From positions 16,787 to 23,978 of the forward strand of contig MGLN01000114.1 in NCBI GenBank assembly GCA_001796045.1: 7,192 nt of DNA, written 5' to 3'. Positions 1 through 7,192 of the stretch are shown here, in pieces. This stretch comes from Caulobacterales bacterium RIFOXYB1_FULL_67_16. Lineage in GTDB: Bacteria; Pseudomonadota; Alphaproteobacteria; Caulobacterales; Caulobacteraceae. The translations under genes were made by a program, and so were the position numbers. Position 1 is the stretch's first letter. Each line of letters begins with the position of its first letter. A model generated the notes under the pieces. That model did no database searches, was not told the origin of the DNA, and saw only the letters and a program-made list of their open reading frames with translations.

Positions 1-2694
1 AAGGCGCGGGGGGTGGAGGTGACGCTGTATCCGTTCGTCTTTATGGATTGCCTCGGCTATCCGTGGCGCGGGCGGATCGCCGGCGTGGACGGCGCCGGGG
101 CAGGCGACGAGATCGCCCGCCTGTTCGGCGGCCCGGAGGATTGGGGGCTGCGGCGGATGGCGCTGCACTATGCCCGGATCGCCGCCGAGGAGGGGGCGGA
201 TGGTTTGCTGATCGGCTCGGAGATGCGGGGCGTGACCTGGACGCGGGACGCGGCCGGGGGCTTTCCGGCGGTCGAGCAGTTTCGTCTGTTGGCGGCGGAC
301 TGCCGGGCGGTGGTCGGGCCGGAGGTGAAGCTGTCCTACGCCGCCGACTGGAGCGAATACTTCGGACGGCAGGCGGGCGGGGATGTTCTGTTTCACCTCG
401 ATCCGCTGTGGGCCGATCCGAACATCGATCATGTATCCATCGATTGGTATCCGCCGCTGACCGACTGGCGTGAGGGCGACGGCGGCAGGGACGCCGAGGC
501 GTTCGCGGGGGCGTCCGATCCGGCCTATCTGGCGGCGGGGGTCGCCGGCGGGGATGGGTTTGACTGGTATTATGCGACAGAGGCGGATCGGGCGGCGCAG
601 GCGAGGACTCCCATCGTCGACGGGGCGCATGGAGAGGACTGGGTGTTCCGCTCCAAAGATCTGAAGGCCTGGTGGTCCAATCTGCATTATGATCGGCCAG
701 GCGGGGTCCGATCCTCGACGCCGACGGCCTGGCGACCGGGAATGAAGCCGGTGCGGCTTTCGGAGTTCGGCTGCGCGGCCGTGGACCGGGGCGGCAACGC
801 CCCCAATCTGTTCCAGGACCCCAAGAGCAGCGAGAGCCGCCTGCCTCCCGGATCGACCGGCGCGCGGGACGATGCGGTGCAGCGTGCGGCGCTGGAAGCA
901 ATTCTGAAGCACTTCGCCCTGCCTGAGAACAATCCGGCGTCGTCGGCGTACGGCGGACGGATGCTGGAGGCGGCGGACGCGTGGTGCTGGGACGCGAGGC
1001 CCTATCCGGCCTTTCCGGGGAGGGCGGAGATCTGGGCGGACGCGGGCGCCTGGCGCGCCGGTCACTGGCTGAACGGGCGGCTGGCGGGAGACGGCCGCGA
1101 CCTGATCGCGGCCGTGCTGGCGCGCGGCGGGCTGACGGCGGACGAACGAACGATCGAGGGTGTCGAAGGGGCGGCGGCCGGCTATGTCATTGACCGGCCG
1201 ATGCGGACGCGGGACGCCTTGGAGCCCTTGCTCGGGGCGTTCGATGGGGTAGCGGCCGAGCGGGACGGAAAGGTGGCGGTGCTGGGCCGGGCGACGGCCT
1301 GCGCCCGCCTGGGCCGCGCGGCTCTGGCTCTGCCGGAGCAGGGGGCGGCGGAATCAGTCGCCCGCGCCCTGGAGCCACGCCCCAACGCCGCGAGGGTACG
1401 ATTTATAGACGAGGCGGCCGATTATCAGACTGGGGCGGTGACGGCGCGGGCCGACGACTCCGCCGCTGCGACGGGGGGCGGGGTGGATATGGACCTGCCT
1501 CTGGCGTGCGGCGACGGTCTGGCGCGGGCGGCGGCGGAGCGGGCGCTGGATACAGAGGGGGCGGAGACAATCACCTTGTCGTTGGGACCGCTGGAGGTCC
1601 TGCGCCTGGAGCCCGGCGATGTCCTGCAACTGGAGGGGCGGAGCGGCGACTGGCGGGTGAATCGGGTCACCGCCGACGAAACGCCGTCGGCGGTGCTGGA
1701 AGCCGTGGGGCCGCGCCGGAGGGGCGAAGACCAGGGCGATCGACGCGAGGGAGAACCGCCCTCCCTGACGGGTGCGCCTTTTTTGCGTCTGCTGGACCTG
1801 CCGCCGCTGTCGGGGTCGGAGGAGGACGCACGACCCCTGGCGGCGGTTGCGGCGGCGCCTTGGCGGACCATGCGGCTGCACGCCGGACCTACAGCCGGGG
1901 CCCTCACCGCGCGCGCCGAGTTGGAGACGTCGGCGACGGTCGGTATGCTGATCGAGCCGCTGGCGCCGGGCGTGCGCCACCGCTGGGACGAGGTCAATAC
2001 CATCGTCGTCCGCGTGGAGGGGGCCGCGCCCCAGAGCGCGCCGGAGGCGGCGGTCCTGAGCGGCGCCAATAGTCTCGCGATCGAAACTCCGGCGGGTTGG
2101 GAGGTGGTGCAGTATCGGACCGCCGCCCTCGTCGGAGGGGATGTTTGGCGACTGTCGGGCCTGTTGCGCGCCCAACAGGGCGCCGACCTCGAAATGAGGG
2201 CAGGCGCGCCCGCCGGTTCGGTCGTGGTGTTTCTGGACGAGAGGTTGAGCCGGGCGAAGATCGGCCGCAACGAGCGGGGCCTGCCGCTGGTCTGTCGCGC
2301 CGGTCCGGCAGGAGCGGCGCCAGGCGGGTCGGGGTTCCGCGAAATCTCTTTCACCTTGCGCGACCTTCACAAGCGCCCCTGGTCTCCCGCAGGGCTCGTC
2401 GCCGATCCCGGGGCGGAGGGAGTCACGCTGCGATGGACGCCGCGCGTGCGCCTGTACGGCGACGGCTGGGACGGGGAGCCGGAAGCGGTGGATCCCCCGA
2501 GGTTCCGGCTAAGGGTGATGGATGGGGAAACGGTGGTGCGCACGTTCCAGGTGGAGGGCGCAACGGCGACCTACGCCTCGGTCGATCTGGTTGCAGACTT
2601 TCCGGCCGGGCCGACTGCGACGGCTCGGGTGGTCGTGGCCCAGTGGGGCGAGGCGTTCGGCTGGGGATCCGAGGCCGAAATCGCTCTGGTCTGA
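1..2694 (+). CDS. Gene transfer agent baseplate/tail protein (RcGTA g15 'megatron' homologue), 5'-partial
   Basis: The open frame enters the window at base 1 (K-A-R-G before the GTG at 13) and ends at TGA 2692-2694, so about 897 C-terminal residues are present. RcGTA g15 is about 1,300 residues long, so roughly the first 400 are missing; the GTG at 13 is internal. Counting from base 13, residues about 1-350 form the GTA TIM-barrel domain (GTA_TIM family), opening with VTLYPFVFMD and carrying IGSEMRG (Glu at 70) and LSEFGCAAVDRGGN (Glu at 251), then DPKSSESRLP. Residues about 350-570 resemble the phage tail-tip (Phage-tail_3/TipJ-like) domain, with DGRDLIAAVLARGGL and RLEPGDVLQLEG. Residues about 590-780 match the g15 C-terminal region (WRLSGLLRAQQGAD), and about 785-893 look like a fibronectin-III-like fold (VTLRWTPR, YGDGWDG). 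In RcGTA this protein sits at the centre of the baseplate and is tied to cell-surface penetration and DNA delivery. The frame is intact with no frameshift. Family assignment is confident; a related prophage tail protein is the alternative. Confidence 0.93.
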   Translation, partial: KARGVEVTLYPFVFMDCLGYPWRGRIAGVDGAGAGDEIARLFGGPEDWGLRRMALHYARIAAEEGADGLLIGSEMRGVTWTRDAAGGFPAVEQFRLLAADCRAVVGPEVKLSYAADWSEYFGRQAGGDVLFHLDPLWADPNIDHVSIDWYPPLTDWREGDGGRDAEAFAGASDPAYLAAGVAGGDGFDWYYATEADRAAQARTPIVDGAHGEDWVFRSKDLKAWWSNLHYDRPGGVRSSTPTAWRPGMKPVRLSEFGCAAVDRGGNAPNLFQDPKSSESRLPPGSTGARDDAVQRAALEAILKHFALPENNPASSAYGGRMLEAADAWCWDARPYPAFPGRAEIWADAGAWRAGHWLNGRLAGDGRDLIAAVLARGGLTADERTIEGVEGAAAGYVIDRPMRTRDALEPLLGAFDGVAAERDGKVAVLGRATACARLGRAALALPEQGAAESVARALEPRPNAARVRFIDEAADYQTGAVTARADDSAAATGGGVDMDLPLACGDGLARAAAERALDTEGAETITLSLGPLEVLRLEPGDVLQLEGRSGDWRVNRVTADETPSAVLEAVGPRRRGEDQGDRREGEPPSLTGAPFLRLLDLPPLSGSEEDARPLAAVAAAPWRTMRLHAGPTAGALTARAELETSATVGMLIEPLAPGVRHRWDEVNTIVVRVEGAAPQSAPEAAVLSGANSLAIETPAGWEVVQYRTAALVGGDVWRLSGLLRAQQGADLEMRAGAPAGSVVVFLDERLSRAKIGRNERGLPLVCRAGPAGAAPGGSGFREISFTLRDLHKRPWSPAGLVADPGAEGVTLRWTPRVRLYGDGWDGEPEAVDPPRFRLRVMDGETVVRTFQVEGATATYASVDLVADFPAGPTATARVVVAQWGEAFGWGSEAEIALV

Positions 2695-2700
2695 GCAAAT

Positions 2701-2735
2701 ATGCCGAGTCCGGCCCTTTGCGGGGGCGTAGGCAT
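2701..2735 (+). terminator. Hairpin after the GTA gene, possible terminator
   Basis: Seven bases after the GTA stop, ATGCC (2701-2705) is complementary to GGCAT (2731-2735), and inside it GCCC (2713-2716) can pair with GGGC (2724-2727) around a 7-nt loop. The two stems are separated by unpaired bases and no T-run follows, so it is not a classical intrinsic terminator. Its place at the probable end of the GTA cluster is the main support. Folding energy was not computed. Confidence 0.3.
2706..2710. promoter_or_regulatory. GANTC (CcrM-type) methylation motif between the GTA gene and dnaJ
   Basis: GAGTC lies in the 88-bp gap upstream of the DnaJ gene. In Caulobacterales, GANTC is methylated by CcrM, and its methylation state can influence GcrA-dependent promoters. 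I could not identify a convincing -35/-10 pair around this copy, so a regulatory role is only inferred from its intergenic position and the rarity of the motif in the window. Confidence 0.3.
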
Positions 2736-2782
2736 GGCTTAACTGACGGCCTCTTCGGTTTTCAGTTGGAGCGGCAACGGAC

Positions 2783-3703
2783 GTGGCAGGCGACCCCTAC
2801 AAGGAACTGGGCGTTTCGAAGGGCGCGAGCGCGGACGAGATCAAGAAGGCGTTCCGCAAGCTGGCCAAGGAGCTGCACCCCGACAAAAACCCCGGGGACA
2901 AGATCACCGAGGACAAGTTCAAGAGGGTGACGGCGGCGTTCGACATCCTTGGCGACGCCGAAAAGCGGGCGAAGTATGACGCCGGTCAGCTGGATGCGGA
3001 CGGCAACGAGCAGTACCGCGGCTTCGGCGGAGGCGGTCGCGCGGGCGGAAGTCCCTTCGGGCAGGGCGGTTTCGCCGGCGCCGGCGGGCCGGGCGGACGG
3101 GCCAATTTCGAAGGCGTGGATCTGGACGAACTGTTCGGCATGTTCGGTGGTGGCGGCCGTCAGCGTGGGCCGAGGGACTTCACCGCGCGGGGCCAAGACG
3201 TGAAGGCGAGCCTGGACATCAGTTTGGAAGACGCCATCGCAGGCGCGACCAAGCGGATCCAGTTTTCGGACGGGCGGACCCTGGATGTGACCATTCCCAA
3301 GGGGGCGGCGGACGGTCAGACGATCCGTCTGCGGGGGCAGGGCTCGCCCGGACGCGGCGCGGAGAACGGCGACGCTCTGATCGAACTGAAGATCGAGCCG
3401 CATCCCATCTTCAAGCGGGACGGGGCCGATCTGACGATGGACCTGCCGGTCTCGGTTCCCGACGCCGTGCTGGGCGCCAAGGTGCGGGCGCCGACGCCTG
3501 AGGGCGAGGTGCAGGTGACGATCGCGCCGGGATCGAATTCGGGCAAGTTGTTGCGGCTGAAGGGGCGCGGCGCCTTCGCCCAAGGCAGGCGCGGCGATCT
3601 TCTGGCCCGTCTGGTGGTGACCTTGCCGGACACGCCGGACGCGGCGCTCGTGAAGTTCTCCGAAGAATGGCGTGCCAAACGGCCCTACACACCCGGACGT
3701 TGA
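2783..3703 (+). CDS. Class B DnaJ-family co-chaperone (CbpA-like)
   Basis: This 306-residue protein is a J-domain co-chaperone expected to stimulate the ATPase of DnaK (Hsp70) in the cytoplasm and deliver unfolded substrates. Residues about 4-68 are the J domain, with PYKELGV at its start, HPD at 32-34, and the basic helix KKAFRKLAKE before it. Residues about 79-129 are glycine/phenylalanine-rich. Residues about 136-205 and 206-283 are the two substrate-binding C-terminal beta-domains (VTIPKGAADGQTIRLRGQG, GDLLARLVVTLP). There are no cysteines, so the zinc finger of canonical DnaJ is absent, which makes it class B. The start is GTG at 2783: it places the J domain right at the N terminus, and GGAG at 2768-2771 lies 11 nt upstream, a slightly long spacing. 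serC follows after 24 bp, suggesting cotranscription. No dnaK or grpE is in the window, so the partner is unknown. Confidence 0.93.
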   Translation: MAGDPYKELGVSKGASADEIKKAFRKLAKELHPDKNPGDKITEDKFKRVTAAFDILGDAEKRAKYDAGQLDADGNEQYRGFGGGGRAGGSPFGQGGFAGAGGPGGRANFEGVDLDELFGMFGGGGRQRGPRDFTARGQDVKASLDISLEDAIAGATKRIQFSDGRTLDVTIPKGAADGQTIRLRGQGSPGRGAENGDALIELKIEPHPIFKRDGADLTMDLPVSVPDAVLGAKVRAPTPEGEVQVTIAPGSNSGKLLRLKGRGAFAQGRRGDLLARLVVTLPDTPDAALVKFSEEWRAKRPYTPGR

Positions 3704-3718
3704 CCCGCGTTTGCCCAC

Positions 3719-3723
3719 GAGGA
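3719..3723 (+). promoter_or_regulatory. Shine-Dalgarno of serC
   Basis: GAGGA ends 4 nt before the ATG at 3728. It supports that start and, within a gap of only 24 bp, translation from a transcript shared with the upstream dnaJ-like gene. Confidence 0.7.
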
Positions 3724-3727
3724 ACCC

Positions 3728-4888
3728 ATGATCGCAAAGCCTGACATCAAGCCGGCGCGGCCGTGGTTCTCGGCCGGGCCCACGGCGAAACGACCGGGCT
3801 ACAGCTTGGGCGCCCTGCCCCAGGACCTGCTGGGCCGAGGTATCCGCGCGCCCGAGGTGGTGGAGCGGTTCGCCCATGGGCTGAGGCTGACCCGCGAGGT
3901 GCTTCAAGTCCCGGACAGCCATGTGATGCTCTATACGCCGGGTTCGGATACGGGTGCAGTAGAGGCGGCCCTATGGGGCATGCTGGGCGCGCGGCCGGTG
4001 CAGGTGGTGGCCTTTGAAAACTTCGGCCTGACGTGGCTGGCGGATGTGCGCGATCATCTGGGGCTGGAGCCGGAGGCGCTGACGGCGCCCTGGGGCGAGT
4101 TGCCGGATCTGTCCAAGGTGGACTGGTCCAAGGACGTGGTGTTTCCATGGAATGGCACCACCTCGGGCGTTCGCGTGCCGGACGCCGACTGGATCGCCGA
4201 TGACCGCGAAGGGCTGGCGATCTGCGACGCCACCTCGGCGGCCTTCGCCATGCCCCTGCCGTTCGACAAGCTGGATGTGGTGACTTTCAGCTTCCAGAAG
4301 GCCCTGGGCGGGGAAGCTGGCATCGGGGTGATGGTTTTGTCGCCCCGCGCGGTGGAGCGGCTGGACAACTATCGACCTGAACGCGCCGTGCCCAAGCTGT
4401 TGCGTCTGACGGACGGAAAGGGCCGGTTCGACCGGAACCTGGCGGACGGGGTGGCGATCAACACCTTCTCGATCCTGACGATCGAAGACTGGATCGACGC
4501 CCTGGACTGGGCGCAAGGGATCGGCGGCCTGACCGAACTGATCCGGCGCACCGACGCCAACTTCGCCGCCCTGGCCGAATGGGTGGCGCGAACGGACTGG
4601 ATCGATTTCCTGCCTGAGCGGGCCGAGATCCGCTCGACCACTTCGGTTTGCCTCAAGTTCGTCGACCCGCGCGTGACCGGTTTGGACGAGGCGGCGCAGA
4701 AGGCCTTCGTCAAACGGTTCAAGGCCCTGCTGGAGGGCGAGGCGGCCGTCTTCGACATGGAGCCTCACCGCAACGCCCCGCCGGGACTGAGGCTCTGGTG
4801 CGGCTGTACCGTCGAGACGGCCGATGTGGTAGCGGCGACGCCTTGGCTGGAGTGGGCGTTCGAGACGGCTGTGGCCGAAACGGCATAA
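3728..4888 (+). CDS. serC: Phosphoserine aminotransferase (alphaproteobacterial/Methanosarcina type)
   Basis: This 386-residue enzyme is a PLP-dependent class V aminotransferase. It converts 3-phosphohydroxypyruvate and glutamate to O-phosphoserine and 2-oxoglutarate, the second step of serine synthesis in the cytoplasm. The N terminus KPARPWFSAGPTAKRPG is the substrate-loop signature of the serC_2 subfamily found in Alphaproteobacteria and methanogens rather than the E. coli type. CDATSAAF contains the pyridine-binding Asp at 167, and SFQKALGGEAG contains the Schiff-base Lys at 191. WNGTTSGVRVP (141-151) is a further conserved block, and the C terminus ends with the usual CTVETAD...TPWLEWAF pattern. 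Length is normal and the frame is intact. The ATG at 3728 has a good Shine-Dalgarno. It lies 24 bp after the dnaJ-like gene and 73 bp before purA. The customary downstream neighbour serA (phosphoglycerate dehydrogenase) is not between it and purA. Confidence 0.95.
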   Translation: MIAKPDIKPARPWFSAGPTAKRPGYSLGALPQDLLGRGIRAPEVVERFAHGLRLTREVLQVPDSHVMLYTPGSDTGAVEAALWGMLGARPVQVVAFENFGLTWLADVRDHLGLEPEALTAPWGELPDLSKVDWSKDVVFPWNGTTSGVRVPDADWIADDREGLAICDATSAAFAMPLPFDKLDVVTFSFQKALGGEAGIGVMVLSPRAVERLDNYRPERAVPKLLRLTDGKGRFDRNLADGVAINTFSILTIEDWIDALDWAQGIGGLTELIRRTDANFAALAEWVARTDWIDFLPERAEIRSTTSVCLKFVDPRVTGLDEAAQKAFVKRFKALLEGEAAVFDMEPHRNAPPGLRLWCGCTVETADVVAATPWLEWAFETAVAETA

Positions 4889-4902
4889 ATGCACGTCACG
4901 GG

Positions 4903-4931
4903 ACGACACCGGCCGATTCCCTCGCTATAGG
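4903..4931 (+). promoter_or_regulatory. Possible housekeeping promoter of purA
   Basis: ACGACA (4903-4908) and TATAGG (4926-4931) are separated by exactly 17 bp; each matches 4 of 6 positions of the sigma-70-type consensus. The bases 4924-4929, GCTATA, also resemble the Caulobacter -10 form (GCTANAWC). A start near 4938 would give a leader of about 24 nt to the purA TTG. A GANTC site lies in the spacer. The match is modest and made by eye. Confidence 0.35.
4915..4919. promoter_or_regulatory. GANTC (CcrM-type) motif inside the proposed purA promoter
   Basis: GATTC falls between the candidate -35 and -10 elements. In Caulobacter, GcrA activates promoters that have a methylated GANTC near or between these elements, so this placement is what a GcrA-responsive promoter would look like. 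The motif is directly visible; its function is inference. Confidence 0.35.
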
Positions 4932-4949
4932 CTGCGCCCGCATTCAAGC

Positions 4950-4953
4950 GGAG
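4950..4953 (+). promoter_or_regulatory. Shine-Dalgarno supporting the TTG start of purA
   Basis: GGAG lies 8 nt before the TTG at 4962. No ATG is available in frame nearby; the only other candidate, GTG at 4971, would lie 17 nt from this site and would trim the conserved M-A-N-V start. Confidence 0.65.
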
Positions 4954-4961
4954 TACGGACT

Positions 4962-6257
<1,296 letters not shown>

Positions 6258-6273
6258 CGGGAAAGTACGGTCG

Positions 6274-6278
6274 GATTC
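6274..6278. promoter_or_regulatory. GANTC (CcrM-type) motif upstream of the receiver-domain gene
   Basis: GATTC lies in the 76-bp gap after purA, 56 nt before the proposed TTG start. Seven bases downstream is CCTTAACC, resembling a CtrA half-site (TTAACC) but without a second TTAA at the proper distance. I see no confident -35/-10 pair here, so its role is open. Confidence 0.3.
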
Positions 6279-6284
6279 AACGGG

Positions 6285-6306
6285 CCTTAACCAGCGCGGG
6301 CTAAGG
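6285..6306 (+). terminator. Hairpin between purA and the receiver-domain gene
   Basis: CCTTA (6285-6289) pairs with TAAGG (6302-6306); inside, CC (6291-6292) can pair with GG (6299-6300) around a 6-nt loop with one mismatch between the stems. It is followed by GTTT only. It starts 28 nt after the purA stop and ends 15 nt before the next Shine-Dalgarno, so it could be a weak terminator or attenuate read-through. Short stem and short T-run keep confidence low. Confidence 0.3.
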
Positions 6307-6320
6307 GTTTCTGCGACACC

Positions 6321-6324
6321 GGAG
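6321..6324 (+). promoter_or_regulatory. Shine-Dalgarno that favours the TTG 6334 start
   Basis: GGAG lies 9 nt upstream of TTG 6334. The alternative ATG at 6238, which would overlap the end of purA by 20 bp, has no visible purine-rich site before it. Confidence 0.55.
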
Positions 6325-6333
6325 CAGAAGCCC

Positions 6334-7140
6334 TTGTTCACCGCCGACGCCAGAACCCTGAGCCGCATCGAGCCCGCCGTCCGTCGGGTCGTGATCGTCG
6401 AACCCAATTCGGCCGCGGCGCGCCTTCTGTCCGACATCATGAAAGGGTTGGGCGCGCGCGAGATCTATTTCGCCGTCAGCGACGACAACGCGATGGAGCT
6501 CCTGCGCGACGTCGAACCGGACATCATATTCACCGAACATGCGGGCGAAGGTCTGAACGGGGAGGCCCTGGCGCGGCGCATCCGACGCTCGACCCTGTCG
6601 TGCCGCACGGCCCCGATCATCATGATCACCAATGAGGCTACGGCCGCCGCCATTAAGGGCGCGCGGGATGCCGGTGTGCACGAATTCCTGCGCAAACCCT
6701 ATACGATCGGGGACCTGTTCAAGCGGGTCGAGAACGTCGCTCTGAAGGCTCGCCCTTGGATCGAGGCCGTGGGCTATGTCGGTCCGGATCGGCGACGCTT
6801 CAACTCGGGGGAATACGCCGGGGCGAGAAAGCGCCGCGCCGACCGCCCCGTCGAGGGCCAGATAGACGCCAAGGATCAAGCCCTCCGGATCCTCGCCGCC
6901 GCCGTCGCCCAGTTCGACCAAGATCCCGCCCAGGCCATACGCGCCATCCGGCAACAGGCGCTGACGCTGAAGACGATCGCCGTGAACGACGGGGATGTTA
7001 AACTGGCTATCGCGGCAGGCGGGTTGGAGGCTTTCGCCATCTCGGGCGGCGTCAGCCGATCCAGCCTTATGAAGCCGATCGACGAGATCCTTGCGACCGC
7101 GCGCCTTTCCTCGGCTCCGCTGCTGGCCGAGGCGTGCTGA
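6334..7140 (+). CDS. Receiver-domain (response-regulator-like) protein with Glu at the phospho-acceptor position
   Basis: With the TTG start at 6334 the product has 268 residues; an ATG at 6238 would add 32 residues unlike a conserved domain and overlap purA, and lacks a Shine-Dalgarno. Residues about 17-135 fold like a CheY receiver: beta-1 RVVIVEPN (where the acidic pair is reduced to Glu 23-Pro 24), beta-3 PDIIFTEH with Glu 68 where the phosphorylated Asp normally sits, beta-4 PIIMITNEA with the switch Thr 99, and FLRKPY with the conserved Lys 121. VGPDRRRF (149-156) and a basic stretch form a linker; residues about 179-268 are predicted by eye to be mainly helical (AKDQALRILAAAVAQF), with no recognisable DNA-binding, kinase, GGDEF or Hpt motif. 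It is probably cytoplasmic; no signal peptide or membrane segment is seen. The Glu may mimic phospho-Asp, making it a signal-independent or pseudo-receiver adaptor. Partner and output are unknown. It is 76 bp after purA. Confidence 0.85.
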   Translation: MFTADARTLSRIEPAVRRVVIVEPNSAAARLLSDIMKGLGAREIYFAVSDDNAMELLRDVEPDIIFTEHAGEGLNGEALARRIRRSTLSCRTAPIIMITNEATAAAIKGARDAGVHEFLRKPYTIGDLFKRVENVALKARPWIEAVGYVGPDRRRFNSGEYAGARKRRADRPVEGQIDAKDQALRILAAAVAQFDQDPAQAIRAIRQQALTLKTIAVNDGDVKLAIAAGGLEAFAISGGVSRSSLMKPIDEILATARLSSAPLLAEAC

Positions 7141-7168
7141 GCCGCTGACGCTCGGCGCCAACGGCTCA
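7138..7168 (+). terminator. Hairpin overlapping the stop codon of the receiver-domain gene
   Basis: TGAGCCG (7138-7144, its first three bases being the stop codon) is a perfect inverted repeat of CGGCTCA (7162-7168), separated by 17 nt that contain a smaller CGC/GCG stem. No T-run follows, so it may be a factor-dependent end or an mRNA-stabilising 3' structure. The rest of the window to 7192 shows no gene. Confidence 0.4.
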
Positions 7169-7192
7169 CTAGGGGTCATTACGCGTCGACCA

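Noticed and set aside
1354..2370. Long - strand open frames inside the GTA gene
   Set aside because: The + strand frame is continuous and shows recognisable g15 domains; the antisense translations are Arg/Pro/Gln-rich shadows.
2741..2767. AACTGA...TCAGTT inverted repeat before the dnaJ-like gene
   Set aside because: The 6-bp stem is A/T-rich for this genome and encloses a 15-nt loop with little inner pairing; it also overlaps no clear promoter element. It is compatible with chance.
2762..3922. A 386-codon open frame on the - strand across the dnaJ-like gene and the start of serC
   Set aside because: It spans two well-supported + strand genes and the gap between them, and its translation is low-complexity and without domain motifs, so it is a compositional shadow.
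4894..4905. CGTC-ACGG-GACG small hairpin after serC
   Set aside because: A 4-bp stem with a 4-nt loop and no T-run is too weak to call a terminator, and it overlaps the candidate purA promoter.
6285..6292. CtrA-binding site suggested by CCTTAACC
   Set aside because: A full CtrA site needs a second TTAA after 7 bp; here the sequence at that place is GGGC. Only a half-site resemblance remains.
7141..7192. A tRNA or attachment site at the window end
   Set aside because: The terminal ...GACCA resembles a tRNA 3' end only superficially; no cloverleaf arms or T-loop consensus are visible on either strand.

Overview
The window looks like a chromosomal segment from an alphaproteobacterium of the Caulobacterales, most likely Caulobacteraceae and Brevundimonas- or Caulobacter-like. 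This rests on very high G+C, the archaeal/alphaproteobacterial type of SerC, the PurA sequence style, a gene-transfer-agent tail gene, and the scarcity of GANTC (CcrM-type) sites, several of which lie between genes. The genus is inferred from remembered protein families, not from a search.

Layout, all on the + strand. (1) 1-2694: the 3' part of the very large gene-transfer-agent (GTA) baseplate protein, homologous to RcGTA g15 ('megatron'); its N-terminal third lies before the window. In the reference GTA cluster this is the last tail gene, so the right end of the GTA cluster probably falls here. (2) 2783-3703: a zinc-finger-less (class B, CbpA-like) DnaJ co-chaperone with a GTG start. (3) 3728-4888: serC, phosphoserine aminotransferase, 24 bp after dnaJ and with a good Shine-Dalgarno, so probably cotranscribed with it. 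(4) 4962-6257: purA, adenylosuccinate synthetase, starting at TTG, with a possible promoter in the 73-bp gap before it. (5) 6334-7140: a receiver-domain protein whose phospho-acceptor Asp appears to be Glu, followed by a GPDRRR linker and a helical C-terminal part of unknown function. The last 52 bp contain a hairpin overlapping the stop codon and no gene that I can see.

Functionally the window is a junction between a domesticated phage-like particle cluster and core metabolism. SerC feeds serine, and through it glycine and one-carbon units used in purine synthesis; PurA commits IMP to AMP. The usual partner of serC, serA, is not between serC and purA. The pseudo-receiver-like protein and the distribution of GANTC sites in intergenic DNA are the most interesting points. 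I saw no CRISPR array, insertion sequence, tRNA, rRNA or clear novel defence system.
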